Below are positions 1 through 8,949 of a stretch of DNA of 36,793 nucleotides, one piece after another. This DNA is from Akkermansiaceae bacterium UBA5688 (GTDB lineage Bacteria > Verrucomicrobiota > Verrucomicrobiia > Verrucomicrobiales > Akkermansiaceae): assembly GCA_002420315.1 (NCBI GenBank), contig DIHU01000024.1, forward strand, positions 1 to 36,793, written 5' to 3'. The notes below the pieces were generated by a model. It ran no database searches and was not told the origin of the DNA. It was given only the letters and a program-made list of their open reading frames with translations. Within the stretch, counting starts at the first letter, position 1; every line of letters begins with the position of its first letter. A program made the translations under genes and the position numbers.

Positions 1-2424
1 GAAGGAAGGTCGCGAATCCAGGATATGGTTAATTTTGGCCCCCAGTGGAGTGGTGGATCTCATCTGCTCTGGGACGGAGATATAGGTGAATCAATGAACA
101 CAAGTTTCAGGATTTCAGCTGCTGGTAAGCATCGGATAACTATGGTCCTTACAAAAGCTCCCGACTATGGCATCTTTAATATCAATTTCAATGGAGAACC
201 GATCCTTAAGAATATCGATCTTTATTCAGAGAAGGTAGAACTCGCCAACTTGATAAACCTTGGAGAATTTAATCTTGCAGCTGGAATCCAGCGTTTGGAA
301 TTCGTTCTTTCTGGGGCTAATGTAAAAGCACATCCCTTTCGTAAGACTGGGTATCTTATGGGGGTCGATTATCTCGTTGCCAAGAATTTGGAGCCGAAGA
401 AACCAATAAAAGAAGTAAGGTCTTCTCCCCCTCCGGTCAATGACTCCGTTTCTTTTGAGGAGGTCCAACCCTTACTCCAAAAGTATTGCTATGAGTGCCA
501 CGGAGCAGGAAAGAAAGTGAAAGGAAAAGTGAATTTAAAAGAGATGGAATCTCGGGCGAAGTTTTCTCAGCAGGTTGAAATTTCCCGTCTAGGTGCTGAA
601 GCAGTAAGTTTCGGTGAAATGCCTCCCAAAAAAAGCGAACAACCCAGCGCCGAGGAAAAAAGAAAAATCTCCGACTTTCTAAATAGGATCGTAGATGAAT
701 ACGCTCGGGAAAATACGATTCTTGAGCCGGTTATTATGAGACGCTTTAACCGTTATGAATATAACAATGCGGTTCGAGATCTGCTACAACTCCGAGGTGA
801 TATTTATCCGCTTCCTGAGAAATCGATCCGTGGGGAAAGTCACTTTAATCCTGCTTCTGGCGTTATGCCAAGAAGCGTGCGCGTGAGTAATCGAACGCTC
901 GGCAAGAATCAAGTTGAACGACAAATCTTAAAAGACGTAAATCCCTTCGCTATAGACCTTCAAGCCGAACATGGCTTCAACAACCGGGGTGAACAGTTAA
1001 GCACTTCAACAATTTTACTCGAAAGCTTGCTCAAACTTGGACGGTCAATCGTCGATAGCCCAAATTTTGATTCATACACTAAGTTAGCAGATAGCTTCTT
1101 TAAGGAAGACGAGGTCCCTATTAAGAAAAAACTGCGCCCGTTTCTGGGAAGAGCTTTTAGAAGGCCTGTCACGGAAGCCACCTTGAATCGTTACACCAAC
1201 TATTATGAGTTAGAAAAACAAAAGACTTCATCTCATACTCGAGCACTCAAAAATGTGGTCGCGGCAATTCTAGCTTCTCCAAAGTTTCTTTATGTGGTCG
1301 AAGCGAAATCAGAGACCTCCAAGAAAATCCCGCTGTCCGAATACGAATTAGCGCAGCGTCTAGCGCTCTTCCTCTGGAGTAGTATACCTGACAAAGAGCT
1401 GATTGCGGTGGCTCAAGAAGGTCAGCTTAGTAAACCCGATATTCTTAAAAGAGAAATTCGTCGAATGCTTCTTGATCGGCGTAGCCGAGCGCTCTCCGAA
1501 AATTTTGCACGCCAGTGGTTGCGTCTCGATCAACTTGTGACTGCTGTGCCTGACTTTGATCGCTTCGGACAATATTATGCACGGATTGGCTGTGAGCAAT
1601 GGAAGTTTGGTCTTCAGACAATGGTCGAGCCCCTTCTCTTGTTCGAGAGCATTCAGGTGGAGGACCGTTCGATAATGCTCTTGATTGATAGTAATTATTC
1701 CTATCGCTCTGATGAACTGCAGTCTTGGTATGCTAATCCACAAAGCCCCTTTGGAACGAAAGGAAATCGCAATCGATTTAACACGACTTCACAAACCTTC
1801 AGTCGTAGGGCTTTAACAACACGGAAGGAAGGGGGGGTTCTCAGCACCGCGGCTGTCCTAACGATGACTTCTACCCCCTTACGAACCAGTCCCATTAAAA
1901 GGGGGGCTTGGGCTGCTACTGTCATTTTCAATGATCCTCCGCCTCCGCCTCCCGATCTTGTGCCAGAGATTGAGGAAGATGATGCCGCTATTGCGGCATC
2001 AGGGCTTACAATTCGCGACCGTCTTAAACAACACGCTTCGGACCAAACATGCGCTAGTTGCCATGCTAAGATTGATCCGATGGGCTTCGCTCTTGAGAAT
2101 TACGATGCGGTTGGGCGTTGGCGGGATGATTACGCAGGCGGTCTCCCAGTTGATGCAAGTGGAAAACTTTTTGGCGAAATTGAATTTAAAAACATCGTAG
2201 GATTTAAAGATGCGATCCTTGCTCGACCAGAGAAGTTCATTCGAGGATTCAGTGAGCATCTTCTATCCTATGCCTTAGGTCGCGAATTAAAGGTGACAGA
2301 CAAGCTCTCAGTTGATCGCATCACTGGAAAAGCGATGGAAGATCATGGTCGTTTCTCAACGGTAATTTTAGAAGTGGCTATGAGTCACCCTTTTCGAAAT
2401 AAAAAAGTTAAAAAAGCAAAGTGA
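1..2424 (+). CDS. DUF1592-type planctomycete cytochrome-like protein (PSCyt1, DUF1587/1595/1592/1588/1585), 5' partial
   Basis: The reading frame is open to the window edge, so the start lies upstream; the first in-frame ATG at 25 is probably internal. Residues below count from that ATG (799 aa). Residues 1-120 form a beta-rich, probably jelly-roll module. A proline-rich linker leads to a PSCyt1 heme motif CYECH (155-159). Next come DUF1587 (around 238-260, RRFNRYEYNNAVRDLL), DUF1595 (around 370-395), DUF1592 (around 435-565), DUF1588 (around 600-645, ending in a proline run) and DUF1585, which starts at a second motif CASCH (676-680). These are family markers of exported PVC proteins of unknown function, presumed to bind c-type heme outside the cytoplasm. 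The stop overlaps the next start as GTGA, so the two genes are translationally coupled. The domain assignment is strong; the biochemical role is not known to me. Confidence 0.9.
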   Translation, partial: EGRSRIQDMVNFGPQWSGGSHLLWDGDIGESMNTSFRISAAGKHRITMVLTKAPDYGIFNINFNGEPILKNIDLYSEKVELANLINLGEFNLAAGIQRLEFVLSGANVKAHPFRKTGYLMGVDYLVAKNLEPKKPIKEVRSSPPPVNDSVSFEEVQPLLQKYCYECHGAGKKVKGKVNLKEMESRAKFSQQVEISRLGAEAVSFGEMPPKKSEQPSAEEKRKISDFLNRIVDEYARENTILEPVIMRRFNRYEYNNAVRDLLQLRGDIYPLPEKSIRGESHFNPASGVMPRSVRVSNRTLGKNQVERQILKDVNPFAIDLQAEHGFNNRGEQLSTSTILLESLLKLGRSIVDSPNFDSYTKLADSFFKEDEVPIKKKLRPFLGRAFRRPVTEATLNRYTNYYELEKQKTSSHTRALKNVVAAILASPKFLYVVEAKSETSKKIPLSEYELAQRLALFLWSSIPDKELIAVAQEGQLSKPDILKREIRRMLLDRRSRALSENFARQWLRLDQLVTAVPDFDRFGQYYARIGCEQWKFGLQTMVEPLLLFESIQVEDRSIMLLIDSNYSYRSDELQSWYANPQSPFGTKGNRNRFNTTSQTFSRRALTTRKEGGVLSTAAVLTMTSTPLRTSPIKRGAWAATVIFNDPPPPPPDLVPEIEEDDAAIAASGLTIRDRLKQHASDQTCASCHAKIDPMGFALENYDAVGRWRDDYAGGLPVDASGKLFGEIEFKNIVGFKDAILARPEKFIRGFSEHLLSYALGRELKVTDKLSVDRITGKAMEDHGRFSTVILEVAMSHPFRNKKVKKAK

Positions 2425-3719
2425 ATATACTTAGGAATAAAACTCTTCCGCGTCGCACTTTCCTGAAGGGATGTGGAGCCGCCTTCGCGCTTCCATTTTT
2501 AGAAGCGATGCAGGCCAAGACTAAGGGAGAAGTCATTCATCCAAAGAGGTTGGCTTTTTTTTACACGCCCAATGGAGTTGCACAAAAAGCATGGCACCCT
2601 TCTTCGACTGGGGAAAATTTTGAGCTGAGTCCTACTCTGCAGGCTCTCGAGGGTATTCGGCAGAAAATTTCACTCCATACTAATCTTGATCGAATCAAGG
2701 TTCCGGGAACTGATGGACATGCTCAGGCTGGCACTTGCTATCTCAGTACGGCCAGGCCGGACGAACTTTCTCCCGCTGGTTACCCGCTCAAGCGGACGAT
2801 TGATCAAGTTGTTGCCGACGTCACAGGGCAGGCCACCGCGTTTCGGTCTCTAGAACTTTCCTGCAACAGTTACACTGATAATCGAGAATCGGTCTACTTC
2901 GACAATATCTCATGGTATGGTCACGGTCATGTGGCACGCTCCCTGAAGGATCCACGGTTAGTTTTTAATCGCCTTTTTTCGGTTGGGGAACATCAAGCTA
3001 ATGCAAGTGTTCTAGATCTTATTCGAGAGGACGCTAAGGACCTCCGGCCCAAGCTTGGACGGCTTGATCAGGATAAATTAGAGGAATATTTAGAATCGGT
3101 GCGCACCGTTGAACAACAAATAGAACGGATTTCTAAACGACAAGACGACATTCGGGATCTTGAATTAAGTGAGCCTGGTAAATTATGGACGACAATGCGG
3201 CGTGATGAATATATTCAAGTCATGGGCGACTTGATGATTCTAGCCCTCCAGACTGATCTCACCCGTGTTGCTAGTATGATGGTGGCTCCCGAGCGGTGGG
3301 ATAGCCCACTCATGTTTCATGGTATTTTTGACAAACCAATTCGTCATCATGGCTGGACTCACAATCAGAATAAAGAAGAGGTTCTCCGCGATCTCGAAAA
3401 ACTTGATCTTTTTCATATGGAACAATTTGCTCATCTTGCAACTAAAATGGATTCTATCGAAGAGGGAGATGGAACTCTTTTAGATAATATGATGTTCGTC
3501 ATGGGATCGGGTCTCGGAAGCGGGATGCACCACACCTGCAGTAATCTGCCAACTTTGATTGCTGGAAGTGGTGGCGGTCTTTTCAAAACGAACCGTCACG
3601 ATAGACACTCGCTAGGAACTCCTATCGCAAACTTGTGGCTTTCAATCGCGAAAGGGATGGGCGTCAAAACTGAGCGAATTGGCGACAGCACGAATACCTT
3701 AAAAGGTTGGGCTATTTAA
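2421..3719 (+). CDS. DUF1552 family Tat-exported protein
   Basis: This is a 432-residue protein. It starts with GTG inside the stop region of the preceding gene (4-nt overlap), which decides the start. The N-terminus has a twin-arginine motif, PRRTFLKG (residues 10-17), followed by a hydrophobic stretch, so a folded protein is probably exported by Tat. The body matches DUF1552: FFYTPNGVAQKAWHP (47-60), a long acidic helical segment (205-255), and a C-terminal glycine-rich FVMGSGLGSGMHH (359-371). DUF1552 proteins typically sit beside DUF1592-type cytochromes in PVC genomes, exactly as here. I recall the family signature as HxxSHH; here the corresponding place reads HGWTHN (310-315), a divergence at two positions. 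No enzymatic activity has been established to my knowledge. Confidence 0.9.
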   Translation: MNILRNKTLPRRTFLKGCGAAFALPFLEAMQAKTKGEVIHPKRLAFFYTPNGVAQKAWHPSSTGENFELSPTLQALEGIRQKISLHTNLDRIKVPGTDGHAQAGTCYLSTARPDELSPAGYPLKRTIDQVVADVTGQATAFRSLELSCNSYTDNRESVYFDNISWYGHGHVARSLKDPRLVFNRLFSVGEHQANASVLDLIREDAKDLRPKLGRLDQDKLEEYLESVRTVEQQIERISKRQDDIRDLELSEPGKLWTTMRRDEYIQVMGDLMILALQTDLTRVASMMVAPERWDSPLMFHGIFDKPIRHHGWTHNQNKEEVLRDLEKLDLFHMEQFAHLATKMDSIEEGDGTLLDNMMFVMGSGLGSGMHHTCSNLPTLIAGSGGGLFKTNRHDRHSLGTPIANLWLSIAKGMGVKTERIGDSTNTLKGWAI

Positions 3720-3736
3720 TTTTTACTGCTGCCAGT

Positions 3737-3786
3737 GATTCCGCCGTGCTTTGAGTTACTAAAACGAAGTAACCTTTTGGCGGATC
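3737..3786. terminator. Nested inverted repeat between convergent genes, possible terminator
   Basis: The outer arms are GAT-t-CCGCC (3737-3745, one bulged t) and GGCGGATC (3779-3786). They enclose an inner perfect stem GTTACT (3755-3760) and AGTAAC (3768-3773) with a 7-nt loop, followed on the plus strand by TTTT (3775-3778). The site lies between the 3' end of the plus-strand DUF1552 gene and the 3' end of the minus-strand module B operon, where a bidirectional terminator would be expected. The outer stem has no T-run on either side, so intrinsic termination is uncertain. Confidence 0.35.
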
Positions 3787-3882
3787 GTGGTCTCTCAGCT
3801 TATGATTTTCGGACAAATCAGAACGCAGGATAGCTCCTCTTGATAGGGCCAGAAATAAATGGACTGTAATAGTCTGTTAGCT

Positions 3883-6800
3883 TCAGGGCTTGATTACCTG
3901 ATATTTGGTGACTCCGCTGTCGTCAGTTCTAAATAAACCCTTTGATTCTAGGATCCACCAAGAATCTCCCGAAGACGATTCCGTAGGATTAGCTGCTGCG
4001 ATTGCAATAGTAGCTGAGGCTTCGTCTTGTTGACTGATAGCCCAAGCCCATACGTCTCCACCAAGGTCACACCGAGAGAGGTGTCCTGGCTTTGCTGGGT
4101 TGATAGCGCTGACAAACTTTCGGGAACACAATTGAGTTCCTGCAATGCTACCAGCCAAGGCTGTGAATGGTCTAAGTGAATCTATCTCTAGAGAAGTTGA
4201 ATAAAGGTAACTGTCTCGCCCCTGCGAAAAGGTATAGAGAAGTCCGTGAGAAGTTCCGTACAGCCAATGGTGAGGGCTGCAGCGAAGAGAGAGAATGTTG
4301 TAGTATCCCAAGTCTGAACGGCTGGACGCTTCTTGGAACGTTTTTCCATTGTCGTGCGAAACGTGAATAGAAGCCTCATTAGATTGAGTGGTGAAGACCG
4401 GATCACCCCGCCCCAACAGAAACATGAAATGGTCAGGGCAGGTGACTGTTTCAATAACGGTTTGTCCAAATTGATTTTGAAAGTAGGGATTGGCATGGAT
4501 CGCAGTGATGCGATGGCCCTTCTGGCCTAACGAGGCCCATGTGTCGCCGCCATCGTCGCTTCGAAAAAGTCCGCGTGTTTCGCAACCGACAAAAATTATT
4601 TTTGGATTCATCGGCAAAAAAACAAGAATCTCTCCACAGAGAGCAGAAGGACCAAGGCCGTCAAAATCACCTTGTAAAAGCAAATCTTTCCAAGTCTTGC
4701 CACCATCATTGGTGCGATAGAGTCCGCCCTTAAAATCTCCTTTGGAATCAGTCCGTCCAGATGCTCTAAGCATGATTAGTGGATTAGTGGGGTGGATCGC
4801 GACACTCCGAACTGAATTTGAGGCCCCTTGAAGAAGACCATTGGCAGGGTTCCATGTTTTTCCTCCATCCGTGGAACGCAAAAGACCTTCGTGGCTAGTC
4901 CTAACGACAATAATATTAGGGTTAGATGGTGCTACTACTACCCCCGTTAATTGTGAGGATCTAGTTCCTGTCGCTGTAAGGGGTTCGGTCGTTGAATTAA
5001 AAGTGGTTTCGGACTCTAGAGTGAGATTTGAAACTGACGCCCGGAAATACATCTGAGCGTCTTGTGGAAGAGCTCGAAATACGATCCCTGCACCGACTTT
5101 TGCTGGAAGCTGTTTAAAGTGGCGAGCGCCGAAGGACCAAGTTGAGCCATCGGCGGAAGTCCAAGCGGTCCAGACGTTTTCTTCACGGGTGATTCGTAGC
5201 CAACGATGACCATCAGGTAACCGCTGATAGCTCTGCCGTGTTCCGGCTCCATCACCGTGATCAGGGCTGGTGCGCAAGCCGTTTTGGGCAACTTGCATAA
5301 TTCCGAATTCGCGTCCCCAGCCATAATTATTCTTTTCGGGATGTTCGCGGACAGTCAGCCCCACCCAGGAGTCTCCGTTTACAGGTTCACCTTGCAACCC
5401 CGCCATTTGATCAATCTTGCAGGTCAAGATGAAGTCGCCTGTCACGGGGCGATGCACTACGTATTCGCCTTCTCCAACAAAGGAAAAAGAGCGATCAGAG
5501 TGCTGGAGAAGATTGTAAGTTGAATCTGATTCTCCAGCGACTCCTAGCTTCCAGCCAGATGGTTTCTTGATCGCAACGGAAATCGGGATAGGGTCAGTAT
5601 CAAGAGTGTGATTTCCATCATAAAAAAGACGGGCCCAAACATGATGGTTGCCGCCAGGTAGCACTCCGTCATAGATGAGAGTCGTTCCTTTGCTTGAACT
5701 GATTTGCATCTCGTCAAAGTAAAAAAGAATACGTTCAATTTTACGCCCATTGGGTTCGGCTTTTACGGTTGCTTTGATGCCCCCATCATCGTCGGCCCTA
5801 ACAACGACTTTCACCTCAGGGAGAGCGTCTCCAGCCTCGTGTAGCAAAAGAGCTGAGGGGATTTCCTGACGAGGAATTCCCGGGCCTTGCCATTCGAGCT
5901 GAAAGAAGGGTTTATTCCGGTCTACAAAATAATCAATGGCGAGGTGGTGATCGCCCTTTGCAAGGTGTAATCCAGTAACTTTATCCTCAGGCCCATGTAA
6001 GCCATCCCAAAGAAGAGTCTCTTTTTGGTCAATGCGAATTCGGTATCCATCGGTGCCTTTCATTCTGATAAGGTAAAATCCCGACTCTGGAGCTCGTAAT
6101 AAACCACGAAAACGAAAAGCGTATCCTTCTCGGCGTTTGCCCCTCAGATCGAGATCGAAGCCATTGCAAATCCCTTGTTGAATGAGGCGACCGCTCGCGA
6201 TTTCATCAAGCGAAAGCCAATAATGTCGTTCATTTCGACTTTGCTCTGCTTTCTCGCTAGGAGGGTAGATGACATTAACGTGGCGATCTTCTTCTTTGTG
6301 CCAGAGTTCATAGTTGAGCCCAGGTGCAGTTGGTAAGCTGACGGGCTGGTTGGGCGGAGTTGCAGGAATGGCCTCGATGACGAGAGGCTCGATAGAATGA
6401 TCAAAAATGTCAGCCATCGAGAAGCGCACGGTGGGGTTCTTAACTTTGATATCTATCAGGGCGTGACGCGTAACTGGCATACGTTCCTCGTGAATTGCGA
6501 CCGGTTTCCCCAAGCATTTTGAATTATCAAAGATCTCAATTTTGATTTGATACTGGGGCGAAGCAGTCTTTGGAATGGACCAAGAAACGAGAACCTGCTT
6601 ACCATTTGCTACAGCCTTAAGTTCTTCCACTTTCGGTAAATCCAAGGTCGGGAGATCAGGCTGCTTTACTGTAAATGAATACTGGTTTCCTTCAGCGAGA
6701 GGCTGGCCTTCAAGAAGTTGTGGAACCATCGATCTGTTGCTACTTAACTCCATTGCCAAGGTGCGGTCATGATCGATTTTGTTGACCACCCAATAGTTTT

Positions 6801-7515
6801 TGAGAGTAAGCCCTTTCTGAACATCAATCGTAACAGTATCGGATTTACGCCATTCATGATCTTTTCTGTAGTAGCCTAGCCGACGATGGATTGCTCTTGC
6901 CGAGCGGCATTCGTTTCCGAAATCTTCGAGAAACCCAGCGTTACCAGTAAATGCTTTGGCGGCAATGGGTAGGCGCATGATTCCATAAAGGTGCCAACAC
7001 CCACTTTCGACATCTTTCACCCAACGACCTATGTATGAGATGTCTGTTTGTTCTTTTCCAAGTGGCTGCCAAATCCGCATCATCATGGTATACCAACGGT
7101 TACGCTTAATCAGTGGCCAAGTCCCAAAAAGTGCGCCACTCGCACCTTCTCCGATATATTGATAGGCAAATGTATGCTCAGAAGCAGCCTCTACTCTAAC
7201 CGGTTCGCCTTCAGGATTGCTTCCCCAAAATGACCAAACGGATCCAGGACGAAAGGAATCCTGTATTTCAGGATCTAGATTAGGACGATGATCGTCACCA
7301 ACTGTCGCCACAGATCCTGCGAATCCTCCGTAGGCCGTCACTCCTGTAGGAAGGGTGCCAATATTCCAATTTGCCGAATAAGTTGATTCAGCCCACCATG
7401 GCCAGCGAAGATCCATTATCATGATGTCTGCGCCCTCTTCGATGTTTTCGCCATACCAAGTGGCCTTTGCTTGTGTGATCGAAAGCAAGGAAAGAGTGAC
7501 AAGAATCTTAATCAT
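3883..7515 (-). CDS. Exported multidomain protein: DUF3472, FN3-like, PA14, ConA-like and Asp-box propeller
   Basis: This is a 1210-residue protein with a Sec signal (MIKILVTLSLLSITQAKA). Approximate domain order: DUF3472-like region (20-280, with EGADIMIMDLRWPWW and later YWVVNKIDHD), FN3-like sandwich (285-390), PA14-like lectin domain (395-560, YAFRFRGLLRAPESGFYLIR), an Ig/Big-like segment (565-650), a concanavalin-like domain (652-835, ending FRASVSNLTLE), and a C-terminal propeller with Asp-box repeats STDGGKTW (881-888), TNDGGKTW (935-942), SDDGGDTW (986-993) and SHDNGKTF (1053-1060). The final repeat TDDSG (1198) is followed by only a few residues, so the last blade must close with the first. 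PA14 and ConA-like folds commonly bind glycans. It is the last gene of module B, 17 nt after the DUF1501 gene. No catalytic residues are recognised; it may be a surface recognition or scaffold protein. Confidence 0.85.
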   Translation of the reverse strand: MIKILVTLSLLSITQAKATWYGENIEEGADIMIMDLRWPWWAESTYSANWNIGTLPTGVTAYGGFAGSVATVGDDHRPNLDPEIQDSFRPGSVWSFWGSNPEGEPVRVEAASEHTFAYQYIGEGASGALFGTWPLIKRNRWYTMMMRIWQPLGKEQTDISYIGRWVKDVESGCWHLYGIMRLPIAAKAFTGNAGFLEDFGNECRSARAIHRRLGYYRKDHEWRKSDTVTIDVQKGLTLKNYWVVNKIDHDRTLAMELSSNRSMVPQLLEGQPLAEGNQYSFTVKQPDLPTLDLPKVEELKAVANGKQVLVSWSIPKTASPQYQIKIEIFDNSKCLGKPVAIHEERMPVTRHALIDIKVKNPTVRFSMADIFDHSIEPLVIEAIPATPPNQPVSLPTAPGLNYELWHKEEDRHVNVIYPPSEKAEQSRNERHYWLSLDEIASGRLIQQGICNGFDLDLRGKRREGYAFRFRGLLRAPESGFYLIRMKGTDGYRIRIDQKETLLWDGLHGPEDKVTGLHLAKGDHHLAIDYFVDRNKPFFQLEWQGPGIPRQEIPSALLLHEAGDALPEVKVVVRADDDGGIKATVKAEPNGRKIERILFYFDEMQISSSKGTTLIYDGVLPGGNHHVWARLFYDGNHTLDTDPIPISVAIKKPSGWKLGVAGESDSTYNLLQHSDRSFSFVGEGEYVVHRPVTGDFILTCKIDQMAGLQGEPVNGDSWVGLTVREHPEKNNYGWGREFGIMQVAQNGLRTSPDHGDGAGTRQSYQRLPDGHRWLRITREENVWTAWTSADGSTWSFGARHFKQLPAKVGAGIVFRALPQDAQMYFRASVSNLTLESETTFNSTTEPLTATGTRSSQLTGVVVAPSNPNIIVVRTSHEGLLRSTDGGKTWNPANGLLQGASNSVRSVAIHPTNPLIMLRASGRTDSKGDFKGGLYRTNDGGKTWKDLLLQGDFDGLGPSALCGEILVFLPMNPKIIFVGCETRGLFRSDDGGDTWASLGQKGHRITAIHANPYFQNQFGQTVIETVTCPDHFMFLLGRGDPVFTTQSNEASIHVSHDNGKTFQEASSRSDLGYYNILSLRCSPHHWLYGTSHGLLYTFSQGRDSYLYSTSLEIDSLRPFTALAGSIAGTQLCSRKFVSAINPAKPGHLSRCDLGGDVWAWAISQQDEASATIAIAAANPTESSSGDSWWILESKGLFRTDDSGVTKYQVIKP

Positions 7516-7532
7516 GAGTCGTTCGAATTTTT

Positions 7533-8945
7533 CTAAGAAATGATTTTGTTGATGACGTTTCCATAGACATCGGTAAGCCGAAAATCTCTTCCAGCATGAC
7601 GGAAGGTCAATTGCTCGTGGTTGATACCAAGAAGGTGGAGCATCGTCGCGTGTAGGTCATGAGTGTGGACAGCATCTTTAGCGGTCCGGATTCCATATTC
7701 ATCAGATTCTCCATGAACGATTCCTCCCTTAATCCCTCCTCCCGCCATCCACGAAGAAAAGCAGAGGTTGTGATGTTCTCGCCCAGGATGATCTGGATTT
7801 TCGTGAAATGGGGTTCGACCAAATTCGGTAGTCCAAACTACCAGTGTGCTGTCTAGCATTCCTCTCCTTTTAAGGTCAGTGAGAAGCCCGGCTATCGGCT
7901 TATCAATTGCTTTTGCTAGACGCTGATGATCGCCAATATTTCCATGGGAATCCCAGTTGTTACTTGAGCCCACATCAATGAGCTCGAGGAATCTCACGCC
8001 TCTCTCTGCGAGTCTTCGAGCTACGAGGCATTGCCATCCGAAACCGGTGGTAGTTCCCCGTTTAACCCCATAAAGATCCATTGTTTCGTCTGTTTCCTCT
8101 GCGAAATTGAAAGCCTCAGGTGCTTCTCGTTGCATTCCAAAAGCGGTCTCAAAGGAGCGGATACGAGCCTCCAGTTGTTGATCTGAGGAGGGCTCGGTGA
8201 AATAGGTTTGATTTACCTTTTGGCGCAACGCGAGCTCCATTTGTTGGAGGCTGCGGTTGGGATTCTGGGGCTTGATGTTGGGAAGGGGATCCTTTCCAGG
8301 GACGAGATGAGTTCCTTGGTGACATGCCGGTAAAAAATCACTCCCCCAGGTTTGCGAACCAGCGTAGGGGGCAGCTGGACCAAGGACCATGAAAGAAGGG
8401 AGGTTTTGGTTCTCCGTTCCCAAGCCATAGCTAACCCACGATCCTGCACTTGGCCGAGCAAATTGAGCCGATCCTGTGTGGGCTGCTAAGGTTGCCTTAT
8501 CATGACCATCACTTTCACAGTGCATCGCGTTTAGGACACATATATCGTCGATGACTGAGCCGAGGTGTGGAAACAGTTCGCTGACCCAGGCTCCGCTCTG
8601 GCCGTATTGCTTGAACGAGAAGCGGGATTTCGTCAGGAAACGCTTAAATGACCCAGGTTTGTTTAGCCATCTAGAGGCTGTGATTGATTTTCCATGATCC
8701 TTCGTCAATTGAGGGCGATGGTTAAATGTATCAATGTGCGAGACCCCACCAGTGGAGTAGAGAAAGATGACCCGCTCGGCTTTAGGAGCATGGTGGCTTG
8801 GTCTTGCTTCAAGAGGATTCATTGAAGACCCCTGAAGCTCTTTGAACATCCCTGCCAAGGCGACAGCTCCGAACCCTCCTGAAGCACGATCCAAAAACTC
8901 GCGGCGGGTTTTGTTTTGGTGGAAGGAGCTGTCGAAAGTGGGCAT
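7533..8945 (-). CDS. DUF1501 family Tat-exported protein (module B)
   Basis: I choose the ATG at 8945 (470 aa), 4 nt after the stop of the upstream cytochrome-like gene, over an in-frame TTG at 8960 that would overlap it. The N-terminus carries a twin-arginine motif, KTRREFLDRA (R14, R15). Family signatures include IFLYSTGGVSHIDTFNHRP near residue 62, VVWTTEFGRTP and GREHHNLCFSSWMAGGG. DUF1501 belongs, as I recall, to the alkaline phosphatase/sulfatase-like fold superfamily, but I cannot identify a confident nucleophile or metal set. It is the third gene of a four-gene operon and is near-fused to its cytochrome-like partner, implying joint function at the cell envelope. Length is normal for the family. 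It is a paralogue of the gene at 32943-34265. Confidence 0.9.
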   Translation of the reverse strand: MPTFDSSFHQNKTRREFLDRASGGFGAVALAGMFKELQGSSMNPLEARPSHHAPKAERVIFLYSTGGVSHIDTFNHRPQLTKDHGKSITASRWLNKPGSFKRFLTKSRFSFKQYGQSGAWVSELFPHLGSVIDDICVLNAMHCESDGHDKATLAAHTGSAQFARPSAGSWVSYGLGTENQNLPSFMVLGPAAPYAGSQTWGSDFLPACHQGTHLVPGKDPLPNIKPQNPNRSLQQMELALRQKVNQTYFTEPSSDQQLEARIRSFETAFGMQREAPEAFNFAEETDETMDLYGVKRGTTTGFGWQCLVARRLAERGVRFLELIDVGSSNNWDSHGNIGDHQRLAKAIDKPIAGLLTDLKRRGMLDSTLVVWTTEFGRTPFHENPDHPGREHHNLCFSSWMAGGGIKGGIVHGESDEYGIRTAKDAVHTHDLHATMLHLLGINHEQLTFRHAGRDFRLTDVYGNVINKIIS

Positions 8946-8949
8946 GGAA

